Counted from the first letter of the stretch, positions 51,245 to 59,389 are shown. The stretch is DNA of 64,000 bases from JAEDHM01 sp964368645 (GCA_964368645.1 CAYJBY010000001.1:124001-188000), one strand, 5' to 3'. Made by a program: numbers and translations. Notes: generated from the letters alone by a model not told the origin.

Positions 51245-51435
51245 AAACCCTTTCTAATAGTTTTTCATTACCATTTTCCTTGCCTCTTTTCCGATTTTTT
51301 ACCCCTTTTCCGATTTTGGTTGCTTTCCTGATTTTGGTTGTAATTTTTGCCTTTCTTCCGATTTTGGTTGCTTTTCCGATTTTCCGATTTTGCCCCTTTT
51401 CCGATTTTTTACCCCTTTTCTGATTTTACGATTTT
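51245..51435. repeat. TTTTCCGATTTTGGTTGC repeat array
   Basis: About eight copies of CCGATTTT or CTGATTTT with TGGTTGCTTT or TTTACCCC linkers, period roughly 20-23 bp. Entirely T/C-rich on the plus strand; no gene is supported. Confidence 0.8.
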
Positions 51436-51458
51436 CCCTTCTGTTCTCATTCGCACAC

Positions 51459-51490
51459 AAAAAAACGGCGCAGACTTACGTTTGCGCCGT
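51459..51490 (-). terminator. Terminator of gapA
   Basis: ACGGCGCA (51465-51472) pairs with TGCGCCGT (51483-51490), with the minus-strand U-tract from the A-run at 51459-51465. Confidence 0.88.
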
Positions 51491-51515
51491 AATTTTTGTT
51501 AGGATACTTTACAGA

Positions 51516-52583
51516 TTACTTGTTGAGGAAGTTAGCAAAGTACTTAATCGTTCTAACCATCTGGGTGGTGTAGCTGTTCTCGTTGTCGTACCAGCTTACT
51601 ACCTGAACCTGATAGGTGTCGTCGTCGATCTTAGCGACCATAGTCTGAGTGGAATCAAACAGAGAGCCGTAAGCCATACCGATAACGTCGGAAGAAACGA
51701 TCTGATCTACGTTGTAACCGAAAGACTCGGTAGCAGCAGCCTTCATAGCGGCATTGATACCGTCAACGGTAACGTCCTTGCCCTTAACAACAGCAACCAA
51801 AATGGTGGTGGAACCGGTAGCGGTAGGAACGCGCTGTGCGGAACCGATGAGCTTGCCGTTGAGCTCGGGGATAACCAAACCGATAGCCTTAGCAGCACCG
51901 GTGGAGTTAGGAACGATGTTCATTGCGCCCGCTCTGGAACGGCGAAGGTCGCCCTTACGCTGAGGACCGTCAAGAATCATCTGGTCGCCGGTGTAAGCGT
52001 GAACGGTGGTCATAATACCGCTCTGGATAGGAGCGTAATCGTTAAGAGCCTTAGCCATAGGAGCCAAGCAGTTGGTGGTGCAGCTAGCCGCGGAAATGAT
52101 ATTGTCCTCAGCGGTCAGGATACCCTCGTTGACGTTGTAAACGATGGTGGGAAGATCGTTGCCTGCGGGAGCAGAGATAACGACTTTCTTCGCGCCGGCG
52201 TCGATGTGAGCCTGCGCCTTAGCCTTGCTGGTGTAAAAACCGGTGCATTCCAAAACTACGTCAACCTTGAGTTTCTTCCAAGGTAATTCGTTAGCCTTAG
52301 CCATTGCGTAAATAGTAATCTCCTTGCCGTCAACGATGATAGCGCCGGGAGTCTTAACGGTCTTGCCGTCTTCCGCTAATATAGCGTCCTTGAAGTCAAC
52401 GGTATGACCTTTTGCAATGTAGTTACCCTGCATAGTGTCGTACTTTAAGAGGTGAGCGAGCATCTTGGGGCTGGTCAAATCGTTAATAGCAACAACCTGA
52501 TAACCCTTTGCGCCGAACATCTGTCTGAAAGCCAAACGGCCGATTCTGCCGAAACCGTTAATCGCAACTCTTACATTTGCCAT
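51516..52583 (-). CDS. gapA: Glyceraldehyde-3-phosphate dehydrogenase
   Basis: A 355-aa NAD-linked glycolytic enzyme. NGFGRIGRLAFRQMF is the Rossmann start, SAASCTTNCLAPMAKAL holds the catalytic Cys, HAYTGDQMILDGPQRKGDLRRSRAGAMNIVP the phosphate sites, and VSWYDNENSYTTQMVRT the C-terminal signature. Slightly longer than the Bacillus enzyme. GGAGG lies upstream of the ATG. fba is immediately upstream on the same strand. Confidence 0.97.
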   Translation of the reverse strand: MANVRVAINGFGRIGRLAFRQMFGAKGYQVVAINDLTSPKMLAHLLKYDTMQGNYIAKGHTVDFKDAILAEDGKTVKTPGAIIVDGKEITIYAMAKANELPWKKLKVDVVLECTGFYTSKAKAQAHIDAGAKKVVISAPAGNDLPTIVYNVNEGILTAEDNIISAASCTTNCLAPMAKALNDYAPIQSGIMTTVHAYTGDQMILDGPQRKGDLRRSRAGAMNIVPNSTGAAKAIGLVIPELNGKLIGSAQRVPTATGSTTILVAVVKGKDVTVDGINAAMKAAATESFGYNVDQIVSSDVIGMAYGSLFDSTQTMVAKIDDDTYQVQVVSWYDNENSYTTQMVRTIKYFANFLNK

Positions 52584-52638
52584 AATTTTATATCCTCCGA
52601 ATATAGATTTTTAGTTAATGGATTGATAATCCTAGTTA

Positions 52639-52667
52639 ATTATACACACCCGAGGGTGTGAAGACAA
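52639..52667 (-). promoter_or_regulatory. gapA promoter with a palindrome filling the spacer
   Basis: TTGTCT (52662-52667), 17-nt spacer and TATAAT (52639-52644) on the minus strand. The spacer is almost wholly the inverted repeat CACACCC-GA-GGGTGTG (52645-52660), placed exactly between the two boxes. This suggests a repressor, or a MerR-like activator, acting on the spacer. The same repeat could act as a weak fba terminator. Confidence 0.6.
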
Positions 52668-52675
52668 GCAATTTT

Positions 52676-53638
52676 TTACGCTTTGCCGGCGCAGCCTAAT
52701 ACGTCAACCAGTTTGTGTCTGACGAGTTCCTTGATATTGGCTCTTGCGGGCTTGAGGTACTCTCTGGGATCGAACTTACCGGGGTTCTCCGCCATAAACT
52801 TACGAATGGTGCCGGTCATAGCAAGGCGAAGGTCGGAGTCGATGTTGATTTTGCAAACGGACAATTCTGCCGCGTGACGGAGCTGTTCCTCGGGAACACC
52901 GATAGCGTAGGGCATATTGCCGCCGTTGTCGTTGACCATCTTAACGTAGTCCTGCGGAACCGAAGAGGAACCGTGAAGAACGATAGGGAAGCCGGGCAGA
53001 CGCTTGGAAACCTCTTCCAGAATGTCGAACCGCAGAGCAGGGGGTACCAAAATACCCTTCTCGTTGACGGTGCACTGGTCGGGCTTGAACTTGTACGCGC
53101 CGTGGCTGGTGCCGATAGCGATAGCGAGGGAGTCAACACCTGTCTTGGTGACGAACTCTTCAACCTCTTCGGGACGAGTGTAGGAGCCGACTGCGTGGCT
53201 GACCTCGTCCTCGATGCCTGCCAAAGTGCCTAATTCGCCCTCAACCACTACGCCGTGGTCGTGTGCGTATTCGACGACCTTGCGAGTCATCTCGATATTA
53301 TCCTGGAAGGATCTGGAGGAGCCGTCGATCATAACGGAGGAAAAACCGCCGTCGATACAGGACTTGCAGGTCTCGAAATCCGGACCGTGGTCTAAGTGCA
53401 GAACTATAGGAATCTCGGGGCATTCGATAACGGCCGCCTCGACGAGCTTAACCAAATAAGTATGATTAGCGTAAGCGCGTGCGCCCTTGCTGACCTGAAG
53501 TATAACCGGAGCGCGTTCTTCCTTGCAGGCTTCGGTAATGCCTTGAACGATTTCCATATTGTTGACGTTAAATGCGCCGATTGCATAGCCGCCGGCATAA
53601 GCCTTGGCGAACATATCTTTACTGGTAACTAATGGCAT
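52676..53638 (-). CDS. fba: Class II fructose-1,6-bisphosphate aldolase
   Basis: A 320-aa zinc aldolase of glycolysis and gluconeogenesis. AGGYAIGAFNVNNMEIVQ opens it; VLHLDHGPDFETCKSCI carries the catalytic Asp and zinc His; EGELGTLAGIEDE, AIAIGTSHGAYKF and IVLHGSSSVPQDYV are family signatures. GGAGG precedes the ATG. Just upstream of gapA on the same strand, though gapA has its own promoter. Confidence 0.96.
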   Translation of the reverse strand: MPLVTSKDMFAKAYAGGYAIGAFNVNNMEIVQGITEACKEERAPVILQVSKGARAYANHTYLVKLVEAAVIECPEIPIVLHLDHGPDFETCKSCIDGGFSSVMIDGSSRSFQDNIEMTRKVVEYAHDHGVVVEGELGTLAGIEDEVSHAVGSYTRPEEVEEFVTKTGVDSLAIAIGTSHGAYKFKPDQCTVNEKGILVPPALRFDILEEVSKRLPGFPIVLHGSSSVPQDYVKMVNDNGGNMPYAIGVPEEQLRHAAELSVCKINIDSDLRLAMTGTIRKFMAENPGKFDPREYLKPARANIKELVRHKLVDVLGCAGKA

Positions 53639-53669
53639 AATAATACCTCCGATATTAAATTAAGGTTAG

Positions 53670-53697
53670 TTTATCACAAACGCCCCGAAATTATCAA
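53670..53697 (-). promoter_or_regulatory. Promoter of fba
   Basis: TTGATA (53692-53697), 16-nt spacer and GATAAA (53670-53675) on the minus strand. Confidence 0.45.
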
Positions 53698-53731
53698 ACA
53701 TTTTAGAGGTGTTAGTTAAAAAGAAATGCAA

Positions 53732-53791
53732 TCCGCACCGAAAAACCTCGGATTTCGCCCTCAAATGCGCCCAAAACGGCAAAATCGTCAC
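53732..53791. repeat. 60-bp perfect direct repeat, left copy
   Basis: Identical over 60 bp and in the same orientation to 56206-56265. Starts TCCGCACCGAAAAACCTCGG and ends GGCAAAATCGTCAC. It bounds, with the right copy, a 2.4-kb segment holding an XRE regulator and a zinc-ribbon membrane protein gene. Confidence 0.9.
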
Positions 53792-53877
53792 CGAAACCTA
53801 AAAATAAACCGCGTTACTGTTTTATCCTTCGCCGCAACCTGTTATCGCGCCGCGCCAAACTGTTTTATTCTTAAAAT

Positions 53878-54102
53878 CTAGTATTGTACAAGCCCGAATA
53901 GCAAATCTGCGGATATATCGTAAAGTCCGCAAAGAAAAACTATCTGCTCGTAATTCAGCTCGAACACGCCGTTTTCAAATCGGCTGTACTGTTGCTGAGT
54001 AATATGCATTAATTCGGCGACGTTCTTTTGCGTATAGCCGCAGTTTTTTCCGCTTTCTTTTAGGACGTTGCCGACGGTTTTGCTTAGTCTTTCCTCGGTC
54101 AT
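53878..54102 (-). CDS. XRE-family regulator divergent from the zinc-ribbon protein gene
   Basis: A 74-aa single HTH protein: KNCGYTQKNVAELMHITQQQYSRFENG is the recognition unit, and FLCGLYDISADLLFGLVQY the usual Clostridial end. The ATG at 54102 has GGGGA nearby; a TTG four codons upstream is an alternative start. Probably controls itself and the divergent membrane-protein gene. Confidence 0.85.
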   Translation of the reverse strand: MTEERLSKTVGNVLKESGKNCGYTQKNVAELMHITQQQYSRFENGVFELNYEQIVFLCGLYDISADLLFGLVQY

Positions 54103-54115
54103 ATAAATCCCCAAA

Positions 54116-54130
54116 AATACAAAATGTATT
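54116..54130. promoter_or_regulatory. AATAC-N5-GTATT inverted repeat, likely XRE operator
   Basis: A perfect 5-bp inverted repeat 14 nt before the XRE start codon, followed on the plus strand by TTGACT (54129-54134), the best -35 candidate for the divergent gene. Confidence 0.5.
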
Positions 54131-54319
54131 GACTTATATCATCAAAAGTTGTACCTTACTATATATAGGGTTTTATTAGGACTGATCACTCATTTTGCTT
54201 TTATTCGGGGAATAAGCTACAAGGGGCAACGCCAAAGGCTCTTTAGTCTAAATGAACGGTTTAGCCTTATAGGTCGAAAATTATTGTGTTTACGCATTAA
54301 TGCGTGTGTGAGGAGGTTA

Positions 54320-56188
54320 ATGATTTTGGATAATATCGATGTAAAAATTTGCAGTAACTGCGGCGCGAGTAATCCGCCTATTCACAAGTTTTGCTCGCAA
54401 TGCGGCGAGGGTTTAACGCCGAAAACGTGCCCCAAGTGCGGTGCTCCCTACGAACGGGAGCAGAAATTCTGCGGTTTTTGCGGAGCTTTACTCGATAAGC
54501 CAAAACAAGGACAGACCGCCGCAACCGTTGCGTCGGAAAACAGTTCGGAAGGCTTATTTTTTCAGCCGCAACCGCAGGTCAAGCCGATTAGGCGCAATCC
54601 GATACGATTAGTCAAAGCATTCTTGACCTCTGATAAAAAACGGGGACGTCGTATTATCCGCGACGGCTCGCTAATGCTCATCGCTGTAATATTGTTTATA
54701 TTATCCTTTATGCCCGTTGTGAAAATAGATTTTATAAATAGGGGCTATTATAATTACGGTATACAACTATCACCGGTTCACTTCATCACGTTTATGAGTG
54801 ATAACGCCAAGCATTACAGCGATAATGAAATAATGGATCTCTACGACAAACGGCAAGAGCTTTCCATAGACCTTGATGAAGCTTTGAAGGAGGATTACAA
54901 TGAGTACACAGATAAATTAGCGATATCCTCTAACACCAAAAAGTTGGCTAGGCAATTCTATATTTGTGCGCAGAGATGTAACATAGCAAATGGCAATTTA
55001 GCTCCCGGAGATCTAAGTGCGCTTATTATCACAGGCATAGTAAGTCTTTTCTACATACTGTTTTCCATAGGCTTTGCGGCAGTTGCCGTACTCAATTTTG
55101 TATTCGGCATACAGCGAAAAAAGGATTTGTTCAAACCAATCGCCGTATTATTTTCCGTTTTCTTGGGTTTTTCTCTTACGGTTTTGTTTACAGGGAGAAT
55201 GTTTTTAGTGTCAAACTATTCCTCTATCAGCGTGGCAGGCTCCTTTATCGCGTTACTATTTTTCTCGGTGTTGGGCTTGGGCTTAACCTTCTTCTTTACC
55301 CTCTTCGGCAAGGGACGCGCCGCGGTCAAAAAGGCGATTCCGCAAATGCTTACCGTAGCCGTAATCGTCACCATAATAGGAGCAATGTTTGCCCCTATGC
55401 TTTCGGTCAACGCTAAGCTCACGCTTAAGGGCAGACTTTCGCCTGAAAAAATACAAATCAATCTTGACTCGGATGTCTTCTACGATATGATGATAATGGA
55501 CTTGCATAAGGATATTATATCCAACATCAACGGTGATACCCAACGCAGCGAAAAAATCACAGAAATATATTCAGCGTTAGAACAGTACACAAAAACAGAA
55601 ATCAAACGAGGGAACGCCCTTGATGTGGCTAAGAGCGCCGTAATATATTCCTTTATGCTGCGAGGGGGTTATAGGGTAAGCTCTCTGTTCGTAATAGTCA
55701 ATCTGATGCTTGTTTTAATCGGACTAATGAGTACCGTATTTTTAGGCGTTAATACCGCCGTGCTTATGGGCGGTAAACGAAGAGCCGTATGTTATACGCT
55801 AAAAGCCTTGATTATTGTATGCGCTCTCATTGTTTTGGCAATGTGTATTGTCGTTGCAGGTGTGTCTAACAGCGCCTACGAAAAATATAGCCTGGACGAT
55901 TACCATATAGGAGTTCAAGCAGGCTCTATTCTTATCACCGTTTTAGCGATAGGCTTTGCCTTCTGCCCCACAAGGTTCAAGGACAAGTCGAAAATCGGCG
56001 ACATTGAGGAATGGGAGCGTTGCATCAACGACCGATACCAACAACAGTATGCAACAGGTAACGACTGCGCTCCAAACGACTACGCGCCCAACGACTGCGC
56101 TCCTCGTAATGAGTTTGCTCCCGATAACGACTGCGTATCCTCCGCGGAACCGCAAGCCCTACCCGAAGATGATAACATTATTAACTGA
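54320..56188 (+). CDS. Double zinc-ribbon polytopic membrane protein
   Basis: A 622-aa protein. The N-terminus has two zinc ribbons (CSNC with CSQC, Cys11-28; CPKC with CGFC, Cys37-54), then a linker and about nine or ten membrane helices from residue 115 to 560, with a soluble extracellular loop after the first. The tail has Asn/Asp/Cys/Ala-Pro repeats (NDCAPNDYAPNDCAPR). AGGAGG (54311-54316) precedes the ATG by 3 nt; a TTG at 54326 has better spacing (9 nt) and may be the real start. An earlier frame to 54149 lacks any site. Family and function not recognised. It is divergent from an XRE regulator and flanked by 60-bp direct repeats. Confidence 0.75.
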   Translation: MILDNIDVKICSNCGASNPPIHKFCSQCGEGLTPKTCPKCGAPYEREQKFCGFCGALLDKPKQGQTAATVASENSSEGLFFQPQPQVKPIRRNPIRLVKAFLTSDKKRGRRIIRDGSLMLIAVILFILSFMPVVKIDFINRGYYNYGIQLSPVHFITFMSDNAKHYSDNEIMDLYDKRQELSIDLDEALKEDYNEYTDKLAISSNTKKLARQFYICAQRCNIANGNLAPGDLSALIITGIVSLFYILFSIGFAAVAVLNFVFGIQRKKDLFKPIAVLFSVFLGFSLTVLFTGRMFLVSNYSSISVAGSFIALLFFSVLGLGLTFFFTLFGKGRAAVKKAIPQMLTVAVIVTIIGAMFAPMLSVNAKLTLKGRLSPEKIQINLDSDVFYDMMIMDLHKDIISNINGDTQRSEKITEIYSALEQYTKTEIKRGNALDVAKSAVIYSFMLRGGYRVSSLFVIVNLMLVLIGLMSTVFLGVNTAVLMGGKRRAVCYTLKALIIVCALIVLAMCIVVAGVSNSAYEKYSLDDYHIGVQAGSILITVLAIGFAFCPTRFKDKSKIGDIEEWERCINDRYQQQYATGNDCAPNDYAPNDCAPRNEFAPDNDCVSSAEPQALPEDDNIIN

Positions 56189-56205
56189 TAATCCTTGTGC
56201 CCAGC

Positions 56206-56265
56206 TCCGCACCGAAAAACCTCGGATTTCGCCCTCAAATGCGCCCAAAACGGCAAAATCGTCAC
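56206..56265. repeat. 60-bp perfect direct repeat, right copy
   Basis: Identical to 53732-53791; lies 17 bp past the stop codon of the zinc-ribbon protein gene. Confidence 0.9.
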
Positions 56266-56408
56266 AGCGGCGTAATCGGTTGGCTTCCTGATAAACTGCC
56301 TTAAAAAATGGCACAATACCGCGGTTTCTAATACGCGCAAGGAGAATTAATAACCGATTTTGCGGTAAGCCGAAGGGCAAGGAGTTGAGCATTCGCAAAG
56401 TTTAACAC

Positions 56409-56444
56409 AAAGAAACCCGATTTTTGCAATCGGGTTTCTTTTTT
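56409..56444. terminator. Bidirectional terminator between the zinc-ribbon and kinase genes
   Basis: AAGAAACCCGATT pairs with AATCGGGTTTCTT over 13 bp with a 5-nt loop, T-run on the plus side and A-rich on the other. Confidence 0.9.
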
Positions 56445-56511
56445 ACCGTAGTACGGTCAATAGTTTTTCAGTTCATATTTACTCCTGCTTAACAGGGGCT
56501 GGTTTCGGCGG

Positions 56512-57975
56512 TTATTCCGTCTCGATAGGCAGGGAGAAGTAGAATTCACTGCCCTTGCCGAGAGCGGTATCCACGCCGTAATCCACGTTAGGGTGAGCGT
56601 CCAGTATCGCCTTGACTATGGACAAGCCCAAGCCGCTGCCCACAACGGCGCGTTTGTGCTCCTTGGCGCGGTAATACCTCTGCCAAATCATATTGACCTG
56701 CTCATCGTCCATACCGGGACCTGTGTCCTTAACGCCGAACCGCGCTCTTTCGCCCTCTTTTCTTAGGGTAATCGTCACCTTTTTGTCTTCTCCAGTGTAG
56801 TTGACAGCGTTGCTTACCAAGTTGTAAAGCACAAGCTCCATACGCGTGGGATCGCCCTTAACCGTAATATCGGGTTCCACCTCCGAGGTTATGGAATAGC
56901 CCTGAAGCTCGTCGTAAACCTTGAAGCTCTCGCCGACCTTAACCACCGCGTCGGAAAGGTTAAATACAACGTGGTGAGTTTCGCCTGCGCCGCTTTCCAT
57001 CTTAGAGAGGTTAAGCATATCGCGCACCAGTACGGTCAGTCTGTCCGTTTCCTTGATAATCCTCGCCAAATGCTCCTCGCGCTTTTCGGGATTGTCGCCG
57101 GAAATATCCCTAATCAGCTCCGCGTAACCCTTGACAATGGTTAAAGGGGTTCTCAAATCGTGGGATACGTTGGCGATAAGCTCGCGCCGCAAACTTTCCG
57201 TCTTGTTGATTTCGGTAGTGGCGTAGTTAAGGGTAGAGGCAAGCTCGCGAGTTTCGGTAAAGCCGTTCTCCTTGAAGTGTACGTCGGTCTTGCCTGCCGC
57301 CAGTTGCTCGGCTGTTTTGGAAAGGTCCCTAATCTGCTTGCTGACGATACCGCTAATTAAAATACTGAAAATAAACGCCAAAACGATAACCATTATAGTG
57401 GTTATCCATAGCTGAACCTCCAGCATATCGATGGTAGATTGCACCTGTCCGATATTGTAGCTGACTAAAAGATAGACCTTTCCGTCGGTGTTGATTTTTT
57501 TGGCGAAAATCACCTCGGTATTATCCACGGTTTGCGCGGTCACGCTGTTGCCGTTGGCGTCGTCAAGACGATTGAGAATATCGGCGATAACGGCGTTTTG
57601 AGTTAGCGGCTGTTCCTTACTCACGTCCAGACCGAACTTGTTGGTTTCGGAGGAGTAATTGACCTTGACGGTAGCGGAAGAGCTGACCTCCACAACCATA
57701 ACCGAGAGGTTTTTCTGCCGCGCGTACTCGCTGTAAAGCGTTTGATACCCGATAGGCGTATAGTTTGCCGCAAGATAATCGCCGCCCGTCTCCAGTTCCT
57801 TGACGCGTTGCTTTGTATAGTACAAATCCATAAAGAAAAATTGAGTCAGCCACACAAAACCCAGTACGATAGCGGTGAAAATCATAAATGCCAACCAAAT
57901 ACCAAAGCGCATACACTTAGGGTCGATTTTGGCGGTCAGCCATTGTTTTAGCTTTGAAGAAGTTTCTTTTTTCAT
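56512..57975 (-). CDS. Orphan sensor histidine kinase
   Basis: A 487-aa membrane kinase. Helix 1 about 24-46, an extracellular sensor of roughly 140 residues, helix 2 about 189-212, HAMP (about 212-265), then the H-box LIANVSHDLRTPLTIVKG (His272), N-box LYNLVSNAVNYTG, G1 KDTGPGMDD, F box and G2 VGSGLGLSIVKA. No response regulator is adjacent, so its partner lies elsewhere. The start at 57975 is supported by membrane topology and a promoter only 3 nt upstream; the frame extending to 58335 runs through repeats and is not real. No ribosome binding site is seen. Confidence 0.9.
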   Translation of the reverse strand: MKKETSSKLKQWLTAKIDPKCMRFGIWLAFMIFTAIVLGFVWLTQFFFMDLYYTKQRVKELETGGDYLAANYTPIGYQTLYSEYARQKNLSVMVVEVSSSATVKVNYSSETNKFGLDVSKEQPLTQNAVIADILNRLDDANGNSVTAQTVDNTEVIFAKKINTDGKVYLLVSYNIGQVQSTIDMLEVQLWITTIMVIVLAFIFSILISGIVSKQIRDLSKTAEQLAAGKTDVHFKENGFTETRELASTLNYATTEINKTESLRRELIANVSHDLRTPLTIVKGYAELIRDISGDNPEKREEHLARIIKETDRLTVLVRDMLNLSKMESGAGETHHVVFNLSDAVVKVGESFKVYDELQGYSITSEVEPDITVKGDPTRMELVLYNLVSNAVNYTGEDKKVTITLRKEGERARFGVKDTGPGMDDEQVNMIWQRYYRAKEHKRAVVGSGLGLSIVKAILDAHPNVDYGVDTALGKGSEFYFSLPIETE

Positions 57976-57984
57976 AACAGTAAA

Positions 57985-58013
57985 ATCATACTTCAATAAC
58001 GCCGAAAAGTCAA
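57985..58013 (-). promoter_or_regulatory. Promoter of the orphan kinase, predicted near-leaderless
   Basis: TTGACT (58008-58013), 17-nt spacer and TATGAT (57985-57990) on the minus strand; expected start about 3 nt before the ATG. Confidence 0.6.
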
Positions 58014-58049
58014 TAGGGCAGTATTCCCTCTCCGTAGGACTTCTTTTTC

Positions 58050-58285
58050 CCCGGGGTTCCCCGCAAGACCGCGTAACGGTGTTGTGGCTATGCCGCATAG
58101 ATGCGAGATTCTTCACTTCGCATAAACGCTTGTTCAGAATGACAGTTCCTATGTTTCTAAATATGGCAGTTCCCACTTTAGGCGATAGGGAGATGTTGTG
58201 GGGTGGGTTTGTCATTCTGAGAAGCAACCTCGTTGTGCCGAAGAATCTCGCGTTTACGCGGTACAGTATTAACACTCTCCTTATT
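58050..58285. repeat. Composite dispersed repeat, copy 1
   Basis: In order: hairpin half GGGGTTCCCCGCAAG, an inverted element GAGATTCTTCACTTCGCATAAACG...TTCAGAATGACAG, about 60 bp of shared unique sequence (GGCAGTTCCCACTTTAGGCG), then a direct element TGTCATTCTGAG...GAAGAATCTCGCGTTTACGCGG. A near-identical composite lies at 61368-61590. Confidence 0.85.
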
Positions 58286-58286
58286 T

Positions 58287-58409
58287 CTCTCCATAGGACT
58301 TCATTCCCTCTCCGTAGGTCTTCTTTCCTCTCCATAGGACTTCATTCCCTCTCCGTAGGTCTTCTTTCCTCTCCATAGGACTTCATTCCCTCTCCGTAGG
58401 TCTTCTTTT
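58287..58409. repeat. Three 41-bp tandem repeats
   Basis: Units start at 58287, 58328 and 58369; each is CTCTCCATAGGACTTCATTC plus CCTCTCCGTAGGTCTTCTTT, that is two related 20-21 bp halves. Directly follows the composite repeat. Confidence 0.9.
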
Positions 58410-58613
58410 CCCAATAAAAAGCGGTAATAAAAAAGACGGAAAATCCGTCCAATACGATAATGCTTATTAGCTTATTTCTCGAATAAAAAAACAACCGCCC
58501 AATAGCGGAAAATATATTAAGATACGTAATCAATCATAGGAAAAACCGCAAAAACAAAGAATTAGGGTGTGCGTTATCCGCACAGCCCACAAAAATCTGT
58601 GAACGTAAGCGGC

Positions 58614-58817
58614 TTACAACTTCCAATCGTCGGCGATGGTGATTCCCTCTTTTTTGCACATCGCATTGAACTTGCTTTGAGTCTTAAAACTGGGAGCGTG
58701 GTGTCCCTGTTCCAAACGATTAACAGTGGCGAAGCTAACGCCCATTCTTTCCGCAAGCTCCTCTTGACTTAAAATCAGCTCTGATCTGACGTATTGAAGT
58801 TTTTTGTTAAAATCCAT
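58614..58817 (-). CDS. XRE-family regulator
   Basis: A 67-aa HTH protein: MDFNKKLQYVRSELILSQEEL, HTH EELAERMGVSFATVNRLEQG, and tail FNAMCKKEGITIADDWKL. The start is set by GGAGGA (58821-58826). It resembles antitoxin-like or phage-like Cro regulators but no toxin is adjacent. It has its own operator-like repeat upstream. Confidence 0.85.
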   Translation of the reverse strand: MDFNKKLQYVRSELILSQEELAERMGVSFATVNRLEQGHHAPSFKTQSKFNAMCKKEGITIADDWKL

Positions 58818-58830
58818 ATTTCCTCCGTCA

Positions 58831-58848
58831 TAGCAAATTATCGTGCTA
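58831..58848. promoter_or_regulatory. TAGCA-N8-TGCTA operator-like repeat
   Basis: Inverted repeat between the putative -35 (TTGTTA) and -10 (TATGAC) boxes of the 58614 XRE gene on the minus strand; a natural autoregulation site. Confidence 0.5.
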
Positions 58849-59031
58849 TATAACAAATTATAATACACTTATAAGAAAAATACAAGGTTTTTCCCAAAAT
58901 TTTTCTTACTCTCTGGGTTTTCGCCCTAATAACGCCGTTTCACTCCGTTATTTTCCCACAACAAAGCCTTTTTAATCGGCGTTTACGCGACATAAGTATT
59001 ACGCTGGATTTTGATAGCCGAAAAAGGTTAA

Positions 59032-59247
59032 TTATCTATTTGTTAGCCCCAAAAAATAATCTGCGGAAATATCCAACGCAAGAGAAAGCTGGCGCAGCAT
59101 ATCGTAGCCGGGTTTAGCCTTTCCGTGCAACCATTCGCTGACCTGACTTTGCTTGATACCCACACGGCAAGCAAACGCAACCTGTGTCATATCGTGTTCG
59201 ATAAGGTAATCCCTTAATATATCCTTAAACTCAATAAAAGTATCCAT
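59032..59247 (-). CDS. XRE-family regulator divergent from a lipoprotein gene
   Basis: A 71-aa HTH protein: LRDYLIEHDMTQVAFACRVGIKQSQVSEWLHG is the DNA-binding unit and LSLALDISADYFLGLTNR the typical Clostridial end. No strong ribosome binding site is seen. It shares a 142-bp divergent region with the lipoprotein gene, containing two matching palindromes. Confidence 0.85.
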   Translation of the reverse strand: MDTFIEFKDILRDYLIEHDMTQVAFACRVGIKQSQVSEWLHGKAKPGYDMLRQLSLALDISADYFLGLTNR

Positions 59248-59258
59248 AATTCAAATTT

Positions 59259-59274
59259 TATAGAAAATCCTATA
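59259..59274. promoter_or_regulatory. XRE operator site 1
   Basis: TATAGAAAATCCTATA, a near-perfect palindrome, just upstream of the XRE gene, repeated 29 bp away with two changed bases. Confidence 0.6.
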
Positions 59275-59281
59275 TTTATGG

Positions 59282-59310
59282 TTGACGTATAGAAAATTCT
59301 ATATTACAAT
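59282..59310 (+). promoter_or_regulatory. Lipoprotein promoter with XRE operator site 2 in the spacer
   Basis: TTGACG (59282-59287), 17-nt spacer and TACAAT (59305-59310). TATAGAAAATTCTATA (59288-59303), a perfect palindrome, occupies the spacer. Confidence 0.65.
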
Positions 59311-59389
59311 TAAGTTGATATTGTTCTACACGGGGAAACTGGTTGCTTTGCAACAATACGATATCAGAAAAAATATGGAGGAGAATAAA

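Noticed and set aside
57976..58335. 120-residue N-terminal extension of the orphan kinase
   Set aside because: It encodes repeat sequence and would place translation upstream of the predicted promoter; the kinase topology begins at 57975.
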